Below, piece by piece: positions 27,301 to 41,000 of a stretch of 64,000 nt of DNA. Both the position numbers and the translations under genes were made by a program. The DNA lies in NCBI RefSeq assembly GCF_032854445.1, contig NC_088306.1, positions 9,074,193 through 9,138,192 of the forward strand, in the 5' to 3' direction. Origin of the DNA: Liolophura sinensis. Its lineage: Eukaryota; Mollusca; Polyplacophora; Chitonida; Chitonidae. Below the pieces are notes generated by a model, which saw only the letters and a list, made by a program, of their open reading frames with translations, was not told the origin of the DNA and did not search any database. How positions within the stretch are numbered: position 1 is the first letter of the stretch; the number at the start of each line of letters is the position of its first letter.

Positions 27301-30300
27301 TAATATGTAGTATACCATGTGGGCTAACATATGAAAAAAAAAAAAAAGTTTATCAGCTTTCATCCTGGGGGTTTTTGGAAGTCCCCAGTGGTCAGTCCGG
27401 CCATTAAGTAGCCTGTTGTGATGTCAACAATCAATAGCTGTCACAAGAACTTTGCTGAGAGGAGCGCCCAAATTGGTCACTAAACTGATACCGCATCCCC
27501 AGTATGTTCATTGACAACGTCAGTTCCAAACATATCCTACACAATGTTGTTGCCAATTAAACGAAAGCATCCTGGCGGACAGTTTATTGACATGAAACTG
27601 CTGTTTGCACGGTAAAGTTCGCTTGTAACATATTCCTGAAGTTCCCATTAAATGTGACTTTACTTACATAAAGATCTGACATTTATTTATTTATTTATTT
27701 GATTGGTGTTTTACGCCATACTCAAGAATATTTCACTTGTACAACGGCAGCCAGCATTATGGTGGGTGGAAACTGGGCAGAGCCCGGGGGAAACCCATGA
27801 CCATCCGCAGGTTGCTGACAGACATTCCCACGTACAGGAAGCCAGCATGAGCTGGAATTGAACTCACAACGACCGCACTGGTGAGAGGCTCCTGGGTCAT
27901 TACACTGCGCTAGCGCGCTGACCAACTAAGATCTGAGGTAGATGTACATGTATTTTAATGCCAAATATGTAATCCTAATATACTTACGTATCCAATAGAT
28001 CTTCTGGTACATCTATAACATATTTATGGAAACTATTTTTTGAAATGCATGGACTGAAAGTAAAAAAAAAAAACAGAAGTTGGTCAGAAACAAATAGATT
28101 TGAAGCCAGACAGAAAATATTCACATCACATGTACAAGTATGTCTTTTTTAACAATCAAAAACAAACAAACTTAATTACTTTTTTCAGCTTTCAATTTTT
28201 GGCCAATAAAATGTATACTTGCTAAAATTGTTGTAATTCTTGACAGACTTTCCTAAAATCATCTTCTAAAGAAAAATGTACAAATATTTGATGCTTTTTT
28301 ATTTTAACAAGTAAAATAAGAGTAAGAAATATTAAATAACTGACAGCTTTTATCTGAAAATATTTATTTCTACCTATTTTCATAACTACTGAGTTGCACA
28401 TGTTTAATGTCAAAGTTATCCTTCTACCTTAGACTCAGAAAATAAAATGGTTTCAAAATTCAAATTTTCTTCTTAAGCTTGCAATTAAGAGTGCAAATTT
28501 TTATTCAACAAAATTAATTAAAATATTAAAACGTATTCAAACTCAATATATACTGAATGACACTCACTTATTGTTTGGCGCCCTGACTTTATCAATAGGT
28601 AAAATATCTGTGCCCTCCCAGCCAAGGAAATCCACAACAGCAAACTCTCCCTTCATCATTTTAATCTTGGCCGGGCACCATGCACATGGTTCCTCCTCAC
28701 TGCTCTTAGCGCACACCTGAGAAATAAAAAAAAAAAAAAACACAATTGAGAATAATATTACAATGAATTTTTTTAAAATTTGTATGCAGAGGCCAATATT
28801 AACAAGAAAATGTAACCAGCCTATAAATTAAGTAAAGGAAACTATTATCAAACTTTTCCTTCGTTTATTTTCATCCAAATGCAGAAGACCTAGGCTACAA
28901 TATATTTCTAGACAATTGCTTGTTCATGAATGTATGTGACGGTCACAGATGCTGGATTAAATGATGAGAAACCGCGAGACCAGTGCTTGTACATAGATAC
29001 ATGTTCAGTTTTACTTTGTAATTATGGTTTCTAAACAAACACTTTGGGCTGTTCTTAGTTTTTTTCATCTCTCCCATGTAACATGCACCAGAAAAGGGTA
29101 TATCATCAATGCCACTCCCCCCCTCCAAACAAGTGCGGAACACTGGTTTATTAATTTATTTTATTGTTGTATCATGCAATATTTAAGATATATTGATGTT
29201 ACAGCTATAACATCACTAAAAATAGAGAATAAATTTCTTAATTCTTTAACTCTGAATAAAAAGCCATTTCACTGTTAATCACAGATCAGATGCCAGGTGC
29301 CCAGCTGAAAGTTTATTAAAAGCAAAGTTATGCTTAAATCTTAAGTTATTTATTTTGCTGTTGTTTTCCACTAACAACACTAACTGAAGAGTTTTCCACT
29401 AACACGATGGCAGTCTGTTTTATGGGTGGAAGAAACAAGTGTGTCTTGAGTAAACCACCAAGCTCTGGCACCTTACTAACAACCTTTTCCACCCTTACAA
29501 GTACAGCACACCAAATTGCGCAAGCACCCTAAACACTCTACCATGAAGGCTGTTGTACACACATGCAGAAGCAGGGCTTCCGCTGGCGCTCGCCATTGTA
29601 GCCAATTGCGAATAAAAATTTGGATTGGCGATAAAATCAGAGAAATGGCGAAAGTTTTTGGCGGCAAAATTATTTACTCAAGAATATATACTGGTTATTG
29701 AAGAGGTGGAAATGGCAACAGCGTGAAGACTCGCTATGCACATGGCCATATTTTGTTGTTCTTCTCTTTGAACGGAAATAATGGGTTGGTGAATGTAATC
29801 ACAGTTTCGTGTAAACCACGTGTATTTATTTTATTTTATTTTTTGACACAAGCATCACATCCATTTTACGGAATTATTTAAAAAAAGAAACAGTAGCAGG
29901 GCTTTCACTGGTGCTCGCCATTGTTGCAAATTCAGAACAATTTTTGGAAATTTTTGGTGATAAAATTTGAAAATATGCGAATGTTTTTGGTGATGAATTT
30001 ATTCACCTAAGAAAGTGTACAAAAGTTATACACAAACTACCTGGCAAAGTTTTCCTAGTACTTTTCAGGCATGAGAGTTTTATGTGGTTTTATGCAAATT
30101 TTTGTTAATTTTCTGGTGAAAACAATCCATTTACATTATTTAGTGAAACAACAACAACATCATCAGGGCGATTTTAATTGACAGAAATCTACAAAGGGGG
30201 TTCAGCATTCTTGGAAGTTGACTTACATTAGATAACGCTTGAAAATCATTTTTGTGAACTAATGAACGAGAATCACAGAATTTTTAGGTATACCTTTCAT

Positions 30301-33300
30301 AGCCAAATGTCAAGAAAAAAAAATTTAAATTAAATTTAAAAAAAATAACTATTAAGGGGGATAAATATAGGTAGTGTTAGACATGTAAATGAAGTTACCT
30401 CCCTTGAAAAATTTAACCCTTCCACCCTTGAACTAAATTTATAAATTTATTGTGTAGCAAATTCTTCTGATAGCGGAAATTGCATTTTACCAGGGCCCTA
30501 AAAAAAAACAAAAACACTGCCATTATTTTGAGGGCAATTGTTCTAAATGTGGCATGGGATGATCTCCAGATATAGCTGGAAGAGACCAAACTGATTCTAG
30601 CAGCTACAGCAAGGCAGATAAAAACGAATTACAGATGGAGACCACCAAGAGTCATAAATACTGCTCCCATTCAGTCAGTTGAAGATCACAAAGATTAAGT
30701 CAAGGTTGCTAAGAAAGTATGGCTAAAGAAAAATTATATTAGCAACAAAATCTGATGTGTGGCTGAAGTGACTGCCTAAAAAAAATACTGACTCAGAGGA
30801 AGCCCCCGCAAAAGTGTGTAATGGCATCTTATGGTTTAAAACAGGACATTAATATTATAAGTGTAATTAAGACATATATTTGTCACGGTCTGGTCAAAGT
30901 ACAGGCGTGCATTGACTAACTTCAGTATACATGTATATAAATACAGACGCCCCAAAAGCTCATTTCAGAGCAGAAACCATAGACTTAAGAAATGCAGGAA
31001 GTTGAGGCATGACGTGTACACATAAACATATGAATATCACAGAGAGGTCAGAGTTACGTTCCCTGTACTGTGGCTTTTCTGTCAGGTGCATGGTGAAGGA
31101 TAGCAGTCATTGCTTGGCACACTTCCCAAGCTGCAACTGCTTCCTGCTGTACATGTTAACCACTGGTTTCATTTCTACATGTATATCCACAAGTGTTTAG
31201 CAACCGTGGTACCCATCACCCCCACAAGGGGCCCTACCTGTGAAATGTGAGATTCTTACAAACAACATTTTCTTTGCCCCCTCACTCCTATTTTTTTCTT
31301 TTCTTTCAGGCCTTTTCCCCAGCAGTTTAGAATACAAATATTAAGCATCAATCATCCTGTGGTCTCAGCCAACACAAAGCAACTGCCATTCAAGTCAGAG
31401 ATGTACATCTACAGTATGCCGAAAATTATTCTCTTTTATTCAGTAAAAATTTATGAAATCAGTCACCATAAATCCTCAAGAAATTCAACCAGTACATTAT
31501 AATGTTAAATACAAGCTGAAAAGAAAATTCTAAAGATTCTAAAGGCTATTAAAATACGGCATTTAGGTAGAGGAACATATTTGAAGCAGAAAATTGAAAT
31601 TATATAGCAACCTCTCCAGATTAGGTAACAGTCCTGCAAATGACTGCAAATGACAAAGGCAGGGGCTGTAGGAACTTTAAAGTAACATCCTAAATCCTCA
31701 ACCTTTTCGCATATGAAAGAGCAACTTACAGTGCAATTTATGCACATTTTCAATTTGATTTGAAGACAAAACTACATTGGCTGGCTTGGCCAATTTCAGG
31801 GCTTCGCCAAAAGTATAGTTTTATCAGTATACAAAGAATAATGCCTTCAGAAAAAGCCTGAATAAACACATTGTACACATGCGAAAATGTTGAAGAATTA
31901 CAGCAGCATAAAGATAGAAAAAAACTCGCTTTTTTACCAAAATCCCAATAAAAACTGGATGGCCCTTTTTTTGTAGGGTTACGCCCAACATGCACATTGT
32001 TTATGACTGATTGAGTTACCACGGGTGACCAGAACTATTGAGATGGGCATGATGTAGTCAATGGGAACCCAAAACGTTAGTAAAGGTTCCACACAGCTAT
32101 AGTATATAGTGTACACTCTGGGTGGGGCTTTGAATACCTGAGTGTACACATGGGCAATATAACATCCTCACTGTTCACAATCATGTCTTCACAGATAAAT
32201 CCACACATACAACTCACATACTGTAAATGCACAAATCAATTCTCTTCCAGAGAAAATTAGGTAATGTTCCACTTAAAGTAATTAGATTTATTTCCTTTAT
32301 TTGATTGGCGTTTTACGCCGTTCTCAAGAATATTTCAATTATACAACTGCGGCCAGGATTCTGGTGGGATAAAACTAGGCAGGACCCGAGCGAAACCCAT
32401 TACCATCCACAGGTTGCTGGCAGACCTTTCAACACCCAGCCGGAGAAGTAAAGTAATTTGGACCGTATCTGCACTGTCTATCATGTCTAGTGTCCATTCC
32501 TGCCTTTGAGATGATGTTTTGCTGACATTCATTGTAAGAGAACAATGATCCATTTAGATGGGACCCCACAAGTAAAGGGACCCCACAGGAAAGGGGACCC
32601 CCACAGGAAAAGGAACCCCCACAGGAAAAGGGAACCCACAGGAAAAGGGAAGCAGGTTGATTTGGTCAGTTTGAAAATAATGCACCCAGGGGTTGAGACC
32701 AAAGGTAACTTATGTACATGTAGGACAGGATGAACGTTCATTTTTGGAGCAGTTCCTTGATGTTAGCTCAAGATGAGCTACAAATTGGTTGAATGCTGTA
32801 AAACACTAATCAAATACATGTAAATAAATCATATTCGTGGAAGGCAAGGGATCCGTATAAACACATATGAAAGTCCAAAAATGCAGTTGGACACTGATCA
32901 TGTTATTAACTGCCACCAAGACCTCAAGGAAAGTAGGGGCAACTGAAGCTTCAAAATTCCAGGACTTAGGCTGGTGTTGAACCTTCACCTTGTGTATCCT
33001 TGCAATTCAAATGTATATTGTATTTCTTTTTATCTGGTAAAATATCCACATTTTTCACATTAGCCAATATTTAATATTGTGCTATATTTCTGGAATATAT
33101 ATGAACATTATGTGTAACAGTATCAAGTCCCTAAAACAAGAAAATGGCTGAATATCTACAAATGTACATGTCGCTGGAGACAATTATTAAAGCAGCCATT
33201 GTTCTGACAGGTTTGGCAACACTGCCCTTCCTCCCCTCCCCAGCATTTCCTTCCCCCTCCCACAAGAAAACCTGATAGCTAAGGTAATGAACAGACTGTG

Positions 33301-34940
33301 TTCTCTCCCAACACATGGGTTCACCCACTCACAACAGCACACAGCTTAAACACGTTAAATCTCCAGCGGGGAGATCCTCACTTTTAAGATGTTCACTTGG
33401 AAGTCTTGAGTATAAAATGAATGGCCCCAAAATATTAGAAATTTCTGGGGCTTTTAAAGCCAGGAAGTTGTAACATTTTTGGAATTTGGTATCCCCAAAA
33501 GATCTGCCACAGATATTGTGCCAACATGATATGAGCAGAGAGGGTGTAGAGCAGTGTTCATCGCACTCATCTAACACACCAGCTTCCTACATGTCTTCAC
33601 GCTGCTGCAACTGGACCACCTGACTGGGCCATCTTACAGAGGCTCTGAACCAGGGGGCAACGCCACAGCACATTCCCACAGACAGTCATTACATGCAATA
33701 CATGTCACCTATCTATAAAATAACCATGTGATTAAAGGCCTTCAACTATGAGCACTTTAAGTAACAAACCATATGGATGTCCATACTTTTCACAAGCAAC
33801 AAAAGACTACGGAATGAATCTGTTGTCCCTCAGCTTTTTAACTGGACCACTTAACACAAGTGCACTATATTTTTATTATAGAAATTCTGGATACCTACAC
33901 CTATATGTATGGAAAAAAGAGTAAAATTTACTTATTTATTTGATAGGTGATTTACACTGTACTCAACAATATTTCACTTATACGACAGCGACCAGCATTA
34001 TGGCGGGGAAGAAACGGGGCAGAGCCCAGGTAAAACCCACAACCATCCGCACATTGCTGGCAGGCCTTCCTAAATGTCTAAAATAAAATCACAACCTGTT
34101 ATTTCATGAGGTGACAGTGCAGCATGGTGTATCTGTTCAGTCATTTTAAGAGCGCTTCTGCTACAGATGGCTGGTTCAGCTCTAGATTTAATTTGATTTA
34201 TTTGATTTGTCTCTCACACCAGCATGAGCTGGACTTGAACTCTCAGCGATGGATTTGAATCAGAAGATTATTTAGCTACATGTACATGAAGGGCAGTGGT
34301 ACTCCCGTTTCCTCTGCCCATAAACATGACTTCTATTACATAACTGAAAAACTTAAAAATGTAATTTAAGTTAATTTTATTTATTTGATTGTTGTTTAAC
34401 ATCCTACTTCAGAAGTTTTCACTTACAGGACAGCAGGTCAGTATTATCAATGTAGGAACCTGTAGTGCCTGTGACAAACCATGAACCTTTGGCATGTTAC
34501 TGACACACTTTCCCACATCAGATGTACAAATAAGCACACCACATTGGTGGAAGATAAGTGGTCACCAATCACCAATAACTGTAAGGCTGCAGAAACAGTC
34601 ACATGAGCATCCTACAGTAGGTCACTTATTGTAACCATGATCCCACAAGCAGAGAAAGTGGGCAAACAGAAATTACCTGTCCAAAGCAGGATTTGAACCA
34701 GGACCTTGCATGGCCCAGCTTTCAAAAAGACTAAAGAAATATAACATTGATTTGGGACGTACACGTAACTGCACTCTAACAATGAAAGCGACGGAAAGCA
34801 GAGTTTCCATGTACACAGTATTTATATATTTGATTTGATTTTACACCGTAATCAAGAACACTTTACTTATACTGTGGCAGCCAGCATTGTGGTAGGGGGA
34901 AAAGTGGGCAGCCATGTACACTAATATCTTCACATACACG

Positions 34941-35000
<60 letters not shown>

Positions 35001-38000
35001 TGTGGTACACTACCATTCTGACATCTCACCCACCACTCATGAGCCCCACATGCGTGGATTACACATGGTTAATATTGGTGGGTGCTGTATCTCAGGGGTA
35101 TACAGTTCCATCCACACACAGTCATATCAAAAACAACAGTCCTATATGATACACGTAGACCCAGTACCTCTACCTAGGTGCAACATTCTGGCTGCACCTC
35201 TATTTCTGTTATCTCAAGAGGGACATATATTGTCACTAATTCTTAAATTTCATTTAGACATGTATGTGAACAAATGGTGATTGTGCTTGTATACTTGTCT
35301 TCGTTTACATCTGAGTACAGCATGAAAGGCACATGCAGGCTGTATAGTATCAGGTATCAGGTACTGTTATCTTGTAAAGCTTTAATTATAAGTAAGCTGC
35401 GGATGGTCGTGGGTTCCCCCCCTCCACAACCCCCCCCCCCACTTGAGTATGGCATAAAATCAAAACCAATCAAATAAATAACTAAAATAAATCAATTAAA
35501 AGTTATATACCTACAGACAAGGCATAGGGAAAATATATTTATTTATTTACTTATCTGACTCCTGTATTACTATATGAGGCGATATTCCATTTATACATGT
35601 AAATGAAGTAGTTACAAAATAGGTTTAATTCATAATCAATGTACCAATTCGTACTGAAAATAAAAAAAAATTGAAGACTTACATATCTGACAGTCTATCT
35701 TTTGTACTTTTCTTTGTGGCATACACACACATGTAATTCACAGTTTTACGTTAATTCTATGTAAATTAAGACAGGAAATAAAATACTGCAGGATGGGATT
35801 TCAAGGAATAACATTTTCCATAAAATTTATAACTCAATCTATGACTTTTTTTATTATTTCTTAAAATTTTGTCATCAAAATCCTACAAAACTCTGATTTA
35901 AATTGGCAGATGCTTTGTTCCGTTCAGGTAATGTTGTCTATGTCGACACATCCAGGGTATCTGACCTCCAGAATGTACACATACATGTATGAAGGGTGTG
36001 GCAGCACCGCTTCTGTTTGCACACAACCATTTCCACAAAATCTTTTGTGTATTACAACCTCAAATGTATGTCAAAAAGGTGCAGTTATAATGGTCACATG
36101 GTCAAAAGAGGGTGTGGCCCACTACCGACAGTCAAAATGAGTTTACCTGACACAATTAGTTAGAGTATTCTCACCATTACCCGTGTAGCTGGGCAGTAAG
36201 AATGTGTTTACCTTTGGGAAATGGGTGGGACAGCTAACACAACAGTCAGAATCATACACTTGATAGCCTGTGCTCCATACAGAACCATTATGTTCACTAG
36301 CAGACCTACTGCCCAGAAATGACTAAGGTTTGAAACAGTGTCAGATAACCAGATCAGTTTTCATTCAATACAGGATGTCAACAATGGGTATGAAAGGTGC
36401 ACATACGGCACTTTCATATACACATGTATATGCTAAAATTTTCTACCATCAGATGTGTGTTGTTTTGTCTTTCTTAATTCTTGTAGATGTAACAACGTGG
36501 CCTTCTGCTAAAAATTAGTTAGCTTACATGCCTGAGTCTTCTTCTTTTTAACACGTAAAATTACATCATCCAATCCAATTTGCCCTAAGTTCTTGTTGAG
36601 CATATCTATAAATATGTCTAAAACCTTTCAGTCAATAATACTTTAAAATTTTGCATCTTTCTGTACTAAGATGTTTGATTATTCAGTAATTATTCAATGA
36701 AAGCCGTGATTTTCTGCTGACCTGGCAGTTTTGGCTTACAATAAACATCTAGGATGGTGTTGCATCTGCACCTATAAATTTCACACATGATCCAGGCTGT
36801 AAGATTTGGTGGATACAATGTGGTACTACTTATAACTTGTCTCCCAACAACACTGTAATAAGTCAACATGTGTACATGTATTTGTACAGTATCTGGAAGG
36901 TTATTTTATTGGAATCTTTTGATAGTTATTTTACTCTGTACTCAACACAAATTCACATGGAATATGTGCACAGCCTGGTGGCAACCACTGGCCTTCAATT
37001 GGTCTAAGTGTCAGAGACGTCTCTTATTTTATTTATTTGACATGCAGTGAGGAATTAACCCAGAGTACCTAGGGCATGAAAGGTAAATAAACAGGCAAGA
37101 AAACGATCTTCCTACACAGTTTTTTCACCAGTCGCGTAAGATGAGTGTGTACAATAGTACATACTGGTTAAGATGAGTGTGCACAATGGTACATATTGGT
37201 GGAAGGCAAACTTCATGTAAGAAGACTTAAACAGCCACAAGAACCTGGGGCCCTTGAGAAGGTTAAAAGTAGTGAAATCTCCAGGATTTCCTGTAAGAGA
37301 CTGGAATTTAGCAACACCACTTTGAAAGGCAAACATCTCATCCAATTAGATGTCATGACAAACATCTCACCCAATTAGATGTCATGACAAACACCTCACC
37401 CAATTAGATGTCATGACAAACATCTCACCCAATTAGATGCCATGACAAACATCTCACCCAATTAGATGTCATGACAAACATCTCATCCAATTAGATGTCA
37501 TGACAAACATCTCACCCATTTAGATGTCATGACAAACATCTCACCCAATTAGACATCATGACAAACACCCCACCCAATAAGATATCATGACAAACATCTC
37601 ACCCAATAAGATGTCATGACAAACATCTCACCCAATTAGATGTCATGACAAAAGCTCCTAAGATGTATATCAGTTTACCTCCACACTGTCGCCATCTTTG
37701 AAGTCTCGGCGACCAAGGTCATGAGGGGGTAGACGGACCTCTGTGAACTTAAGTCGCCTCTCCGGCTGCCAGCTGAAAACGGACATGAGAGTTCCATGGA
37801 AGATGTTTAACACTTACATTTAATGTATCTGCCCTAAAAAAAAATTATGTTGAAAAATTAGCGAGAAATGAAAGTATTCAATCACACAGACAAACACCTC
37901 AAAAAACATTAAGGGAGAAAACGACCCAAACATTTTCAACAAACAGTGTGACCGAATTCATCACAATTTACTTTGAAAATTTTTAACAAGAATTGCCGGA

Positions 38001-41000
38001 TGTCCCGCATCTTGTCACATTGTGAGTACATCAACTTATTTATGTAAACTATTAAAACCTATTTTATTCCATGAAACTGTAAATTGGTGTTTTATTAAAA
38101 CAGTTCAGAACGAAAACTTTCTCGAAAGTGCTTACAAAGAAACCCTTCCCCCGATGATTCCAAGGCAGGGTGATTAAGGCTGATGTTTTTGTTCGTATAT
38201 GAATAAGGCACACTACACTAGTAGTGACGCAGAATTCACGAACAAATGGTACCAAGAGGCAAATAAACATTTACAAGAGACACAGCAGGTAATCCTCCCT
38301 TATTGAGTTAATCCCCCTAATCGGGGAGATTGAGAAAACAGGACTGTCTTGGTTTGCAAGGAGTTACACCTTTTATTTAATTTTAGGTACCTACAATCCG
38401 AATTTGATTTTCATCTTTAGGTGAAGAGGAAAGATAAGGAAATACAGAATCAAAATATGAAACTAAAAAAAAATTTCAAAAATGATACTTACTCGTTTTC
38501 AAATGTGACAGAAACCTCCTCGTCATAAATGTTTTTCAAGAACGCCTGAAACAAAATAGTACATGACACAAATGATGCGAGAAACAATCAGAGATCAACG
38601 TTTTACTAGTTGGGAAGATGATCAGGGGTTCATAGACGTCAACCTTAACTACCATTAAACGGTAGTTAGGAGATTCAAAATACTGAACACGGAGTTTAAA
38701 AGAGTCAAAAGTATACTCTAAGCTAAAGAAAAACCCAATATATTTCAGTAAAACTAATTCTGAAAAAGACACTTTTTGGAGCGCATATCAATTCTATCTA
38801 GAAGTTTTGATTTGTCTACGTGTTCAGCTGGCCGACACTTTTTTGGGTGTTTTTGATTTTATTTCATTTAATTACCTGTTGTTTTCTTCTATTTTTTGTC
38901 GCCGATCATTTGAAATGTCACTGTGTTTACAGGCGACGGGTGCTCTTTCGAGATATAAAATTTCCTCTGCCGCTGCTGAGCAAAGCCGGTCTTATAGCAC
39001 TTACACGAGTATACCTTATCAGATACTCCTTGATCGAGATAAACCTATCCGTGAAGTGTCTTTACCCGTATTCATTTGGATCCCCATAATACAGTTTTAC
39101 CAAATTTGTCATTACCTTACTGAACTTATCACCAGTGTCACTGTGTTTCCCGAGTTAATTACTCATTTTGAGAGATAATCATTGCAAAATGTTCAAGGGA
39201 ATCTTGTTAACATCACAGCTATCAACATCTTTGGACGGCAAACTATGGAATTCTCTGTGATCCAATTCTTTTCGCGATGCTATACCTTAAAAATTGGATT
39301 GATGAGAATTGTGGCACTGGTTATAACTGACCTGAAATGTTTACAAACACTGACAAAACGTGGAAACAGGCCTCAACCTCAAAGGACAAGTTACTCAAAC
39401 TATAGCCAGTGGCCCACTTACGTAGATCACCTGGTTCATTTTTATGTGAACTAAATTAATTCAGTCATGGACTGGTGTAATCACGCTGACAAACTGAGAC
39501 CTTACCACATCATAATACCTGCTGTAACATAATCAAAACAGAAGATTTTTGTTTTAAACCTATATGTTATCGCAGAATCCCCAACAGAGACACTTTTATG
39601 TCTTATGTTAATCCCTCTTCAGAGGTATATGGGACCCAACTGTTGGCATGGAAAAAAAACATTAGTCAGGTGTATGGATAGATTCTCCTCATCAAAAATT
39701 TATGCCAAGGAGCATGTAACTGGGAATACATTGGTATAATTTCCTAAACTGTCATTCATATCACTGCTACCAGATGCTTTTGGTGGGTAGAAAATGTATC
39801 TGTTTACTTACATATTGTTGTGAAATGGAAACAATGGTAGTGATGATAGAAAGGGCAGGTGCATTTTAGATGCGGGAAAGTTCACAAAAGTGATATGTTC
39901 CATCCTTTAATCTTCATGCAACACAACACGATTTTGGCTCTCCTCTTCCTGGTGTATAAATATTTTGGACCTTGCTGATTAGGTCAAAGCTGGTGATTTG
40001 AGCTGAGGTTCACTTAGGTGCTTATACTCTTTATACTTTTAGACAAGCAGGTACACTAAATGATGTATTGAAGACAATAAGAGTTTGATCCTTCAAATGA
40101 AGGAGGGTTGAACTGTTACATTTCTTACATTTCTCGTTAGTTTATTCTAAAGATCTACGAATATTTACTCTGAGAATTGCCAAATATAGAGTAAAATAAT
40201 TTAGTACTGTGTTATGATCAGTGTTGACGAAATTTGTGATCAATCATTTGAACAGGACTCTATGACGGTTCTGCAAAAAAAGATCTACTTACCCTCTTTT
40301 GTTATTAAAGGCTTTTAACATCAAGCAAACAATATTTTAATTTTGGAATAGGGTAGTTAAATGGTCAAAAAAAAAAATCAATATATATGGCACTATTATA
40401 GGGCAGTTAGATCTGATAAAAACTGAAAATGACCCTGAAAAAAAAATCAATATTTCTGATAAGGTAGTTAACATATTGACGTCTATGAGCCTCTGATAAC
40501 CTTTGCTGGGTGATGTCAATCAGCCATAGACAGACGACATTCTTTATCAGTACCACCTACACATGTACACAGTCAATTGATTAGTGGGAATCAAGAGCTG
40601 AACAGTTATTTCTGGGGAAGCAGCTGGTGCTATATAGATTTAACATGTTTAAATTTAAGAAAGATAAATATATACATCTTGTTACAAAATGAAGTTTCTT
40701 AGGTTATATTACATGGCAGACAACAAATATTTACAGAATGGATGACATGTTGCGTTACCTTGGTGCTGTATGCATGCTTGGTTTCATCATCAGTACACAA
40801 TCAAAATGCATGTCACTTTTTCACGACTTCTACATTTGTAGAAAGTAAATTTGTGGCAAGATTCTCATCTAAAAACTTAAAAAACTTGGGAACACCCATG
40901 TACCTGTACGCTTTGACTATATCCCTCACATCAAGCCTGCTAGCATCAATTTCAGAAAGAGTTGACAGCAGTCTAATGTCTGCAAACTTGCTTCATTGAC

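Larger units (their letters stand above)
28717..37678 (-). other. FXR intron 3 (about 9 kb)
   Basis: The largest intron of the gene. It holds SINE A fragments (32289, 33931, 34821, 35393), dispersed repeat C copy 2, a repeat pair at 29571 and 29896, a short ggaccccacaggaaaa array at 32567-32650, a TA microsatellite and a 29 bp minisatellite. No additional exon, hidden gene or conserved coding stretch was seen in the remainder (30040-31500, 32650-33930, 35500-37300). Confidence 0.7.

Noticed and set aside
38807-39178. Open frame of 123 codons inside FXR intron 1
   Set aside because: No domain, no splice support, and composition like the surrounding intron.
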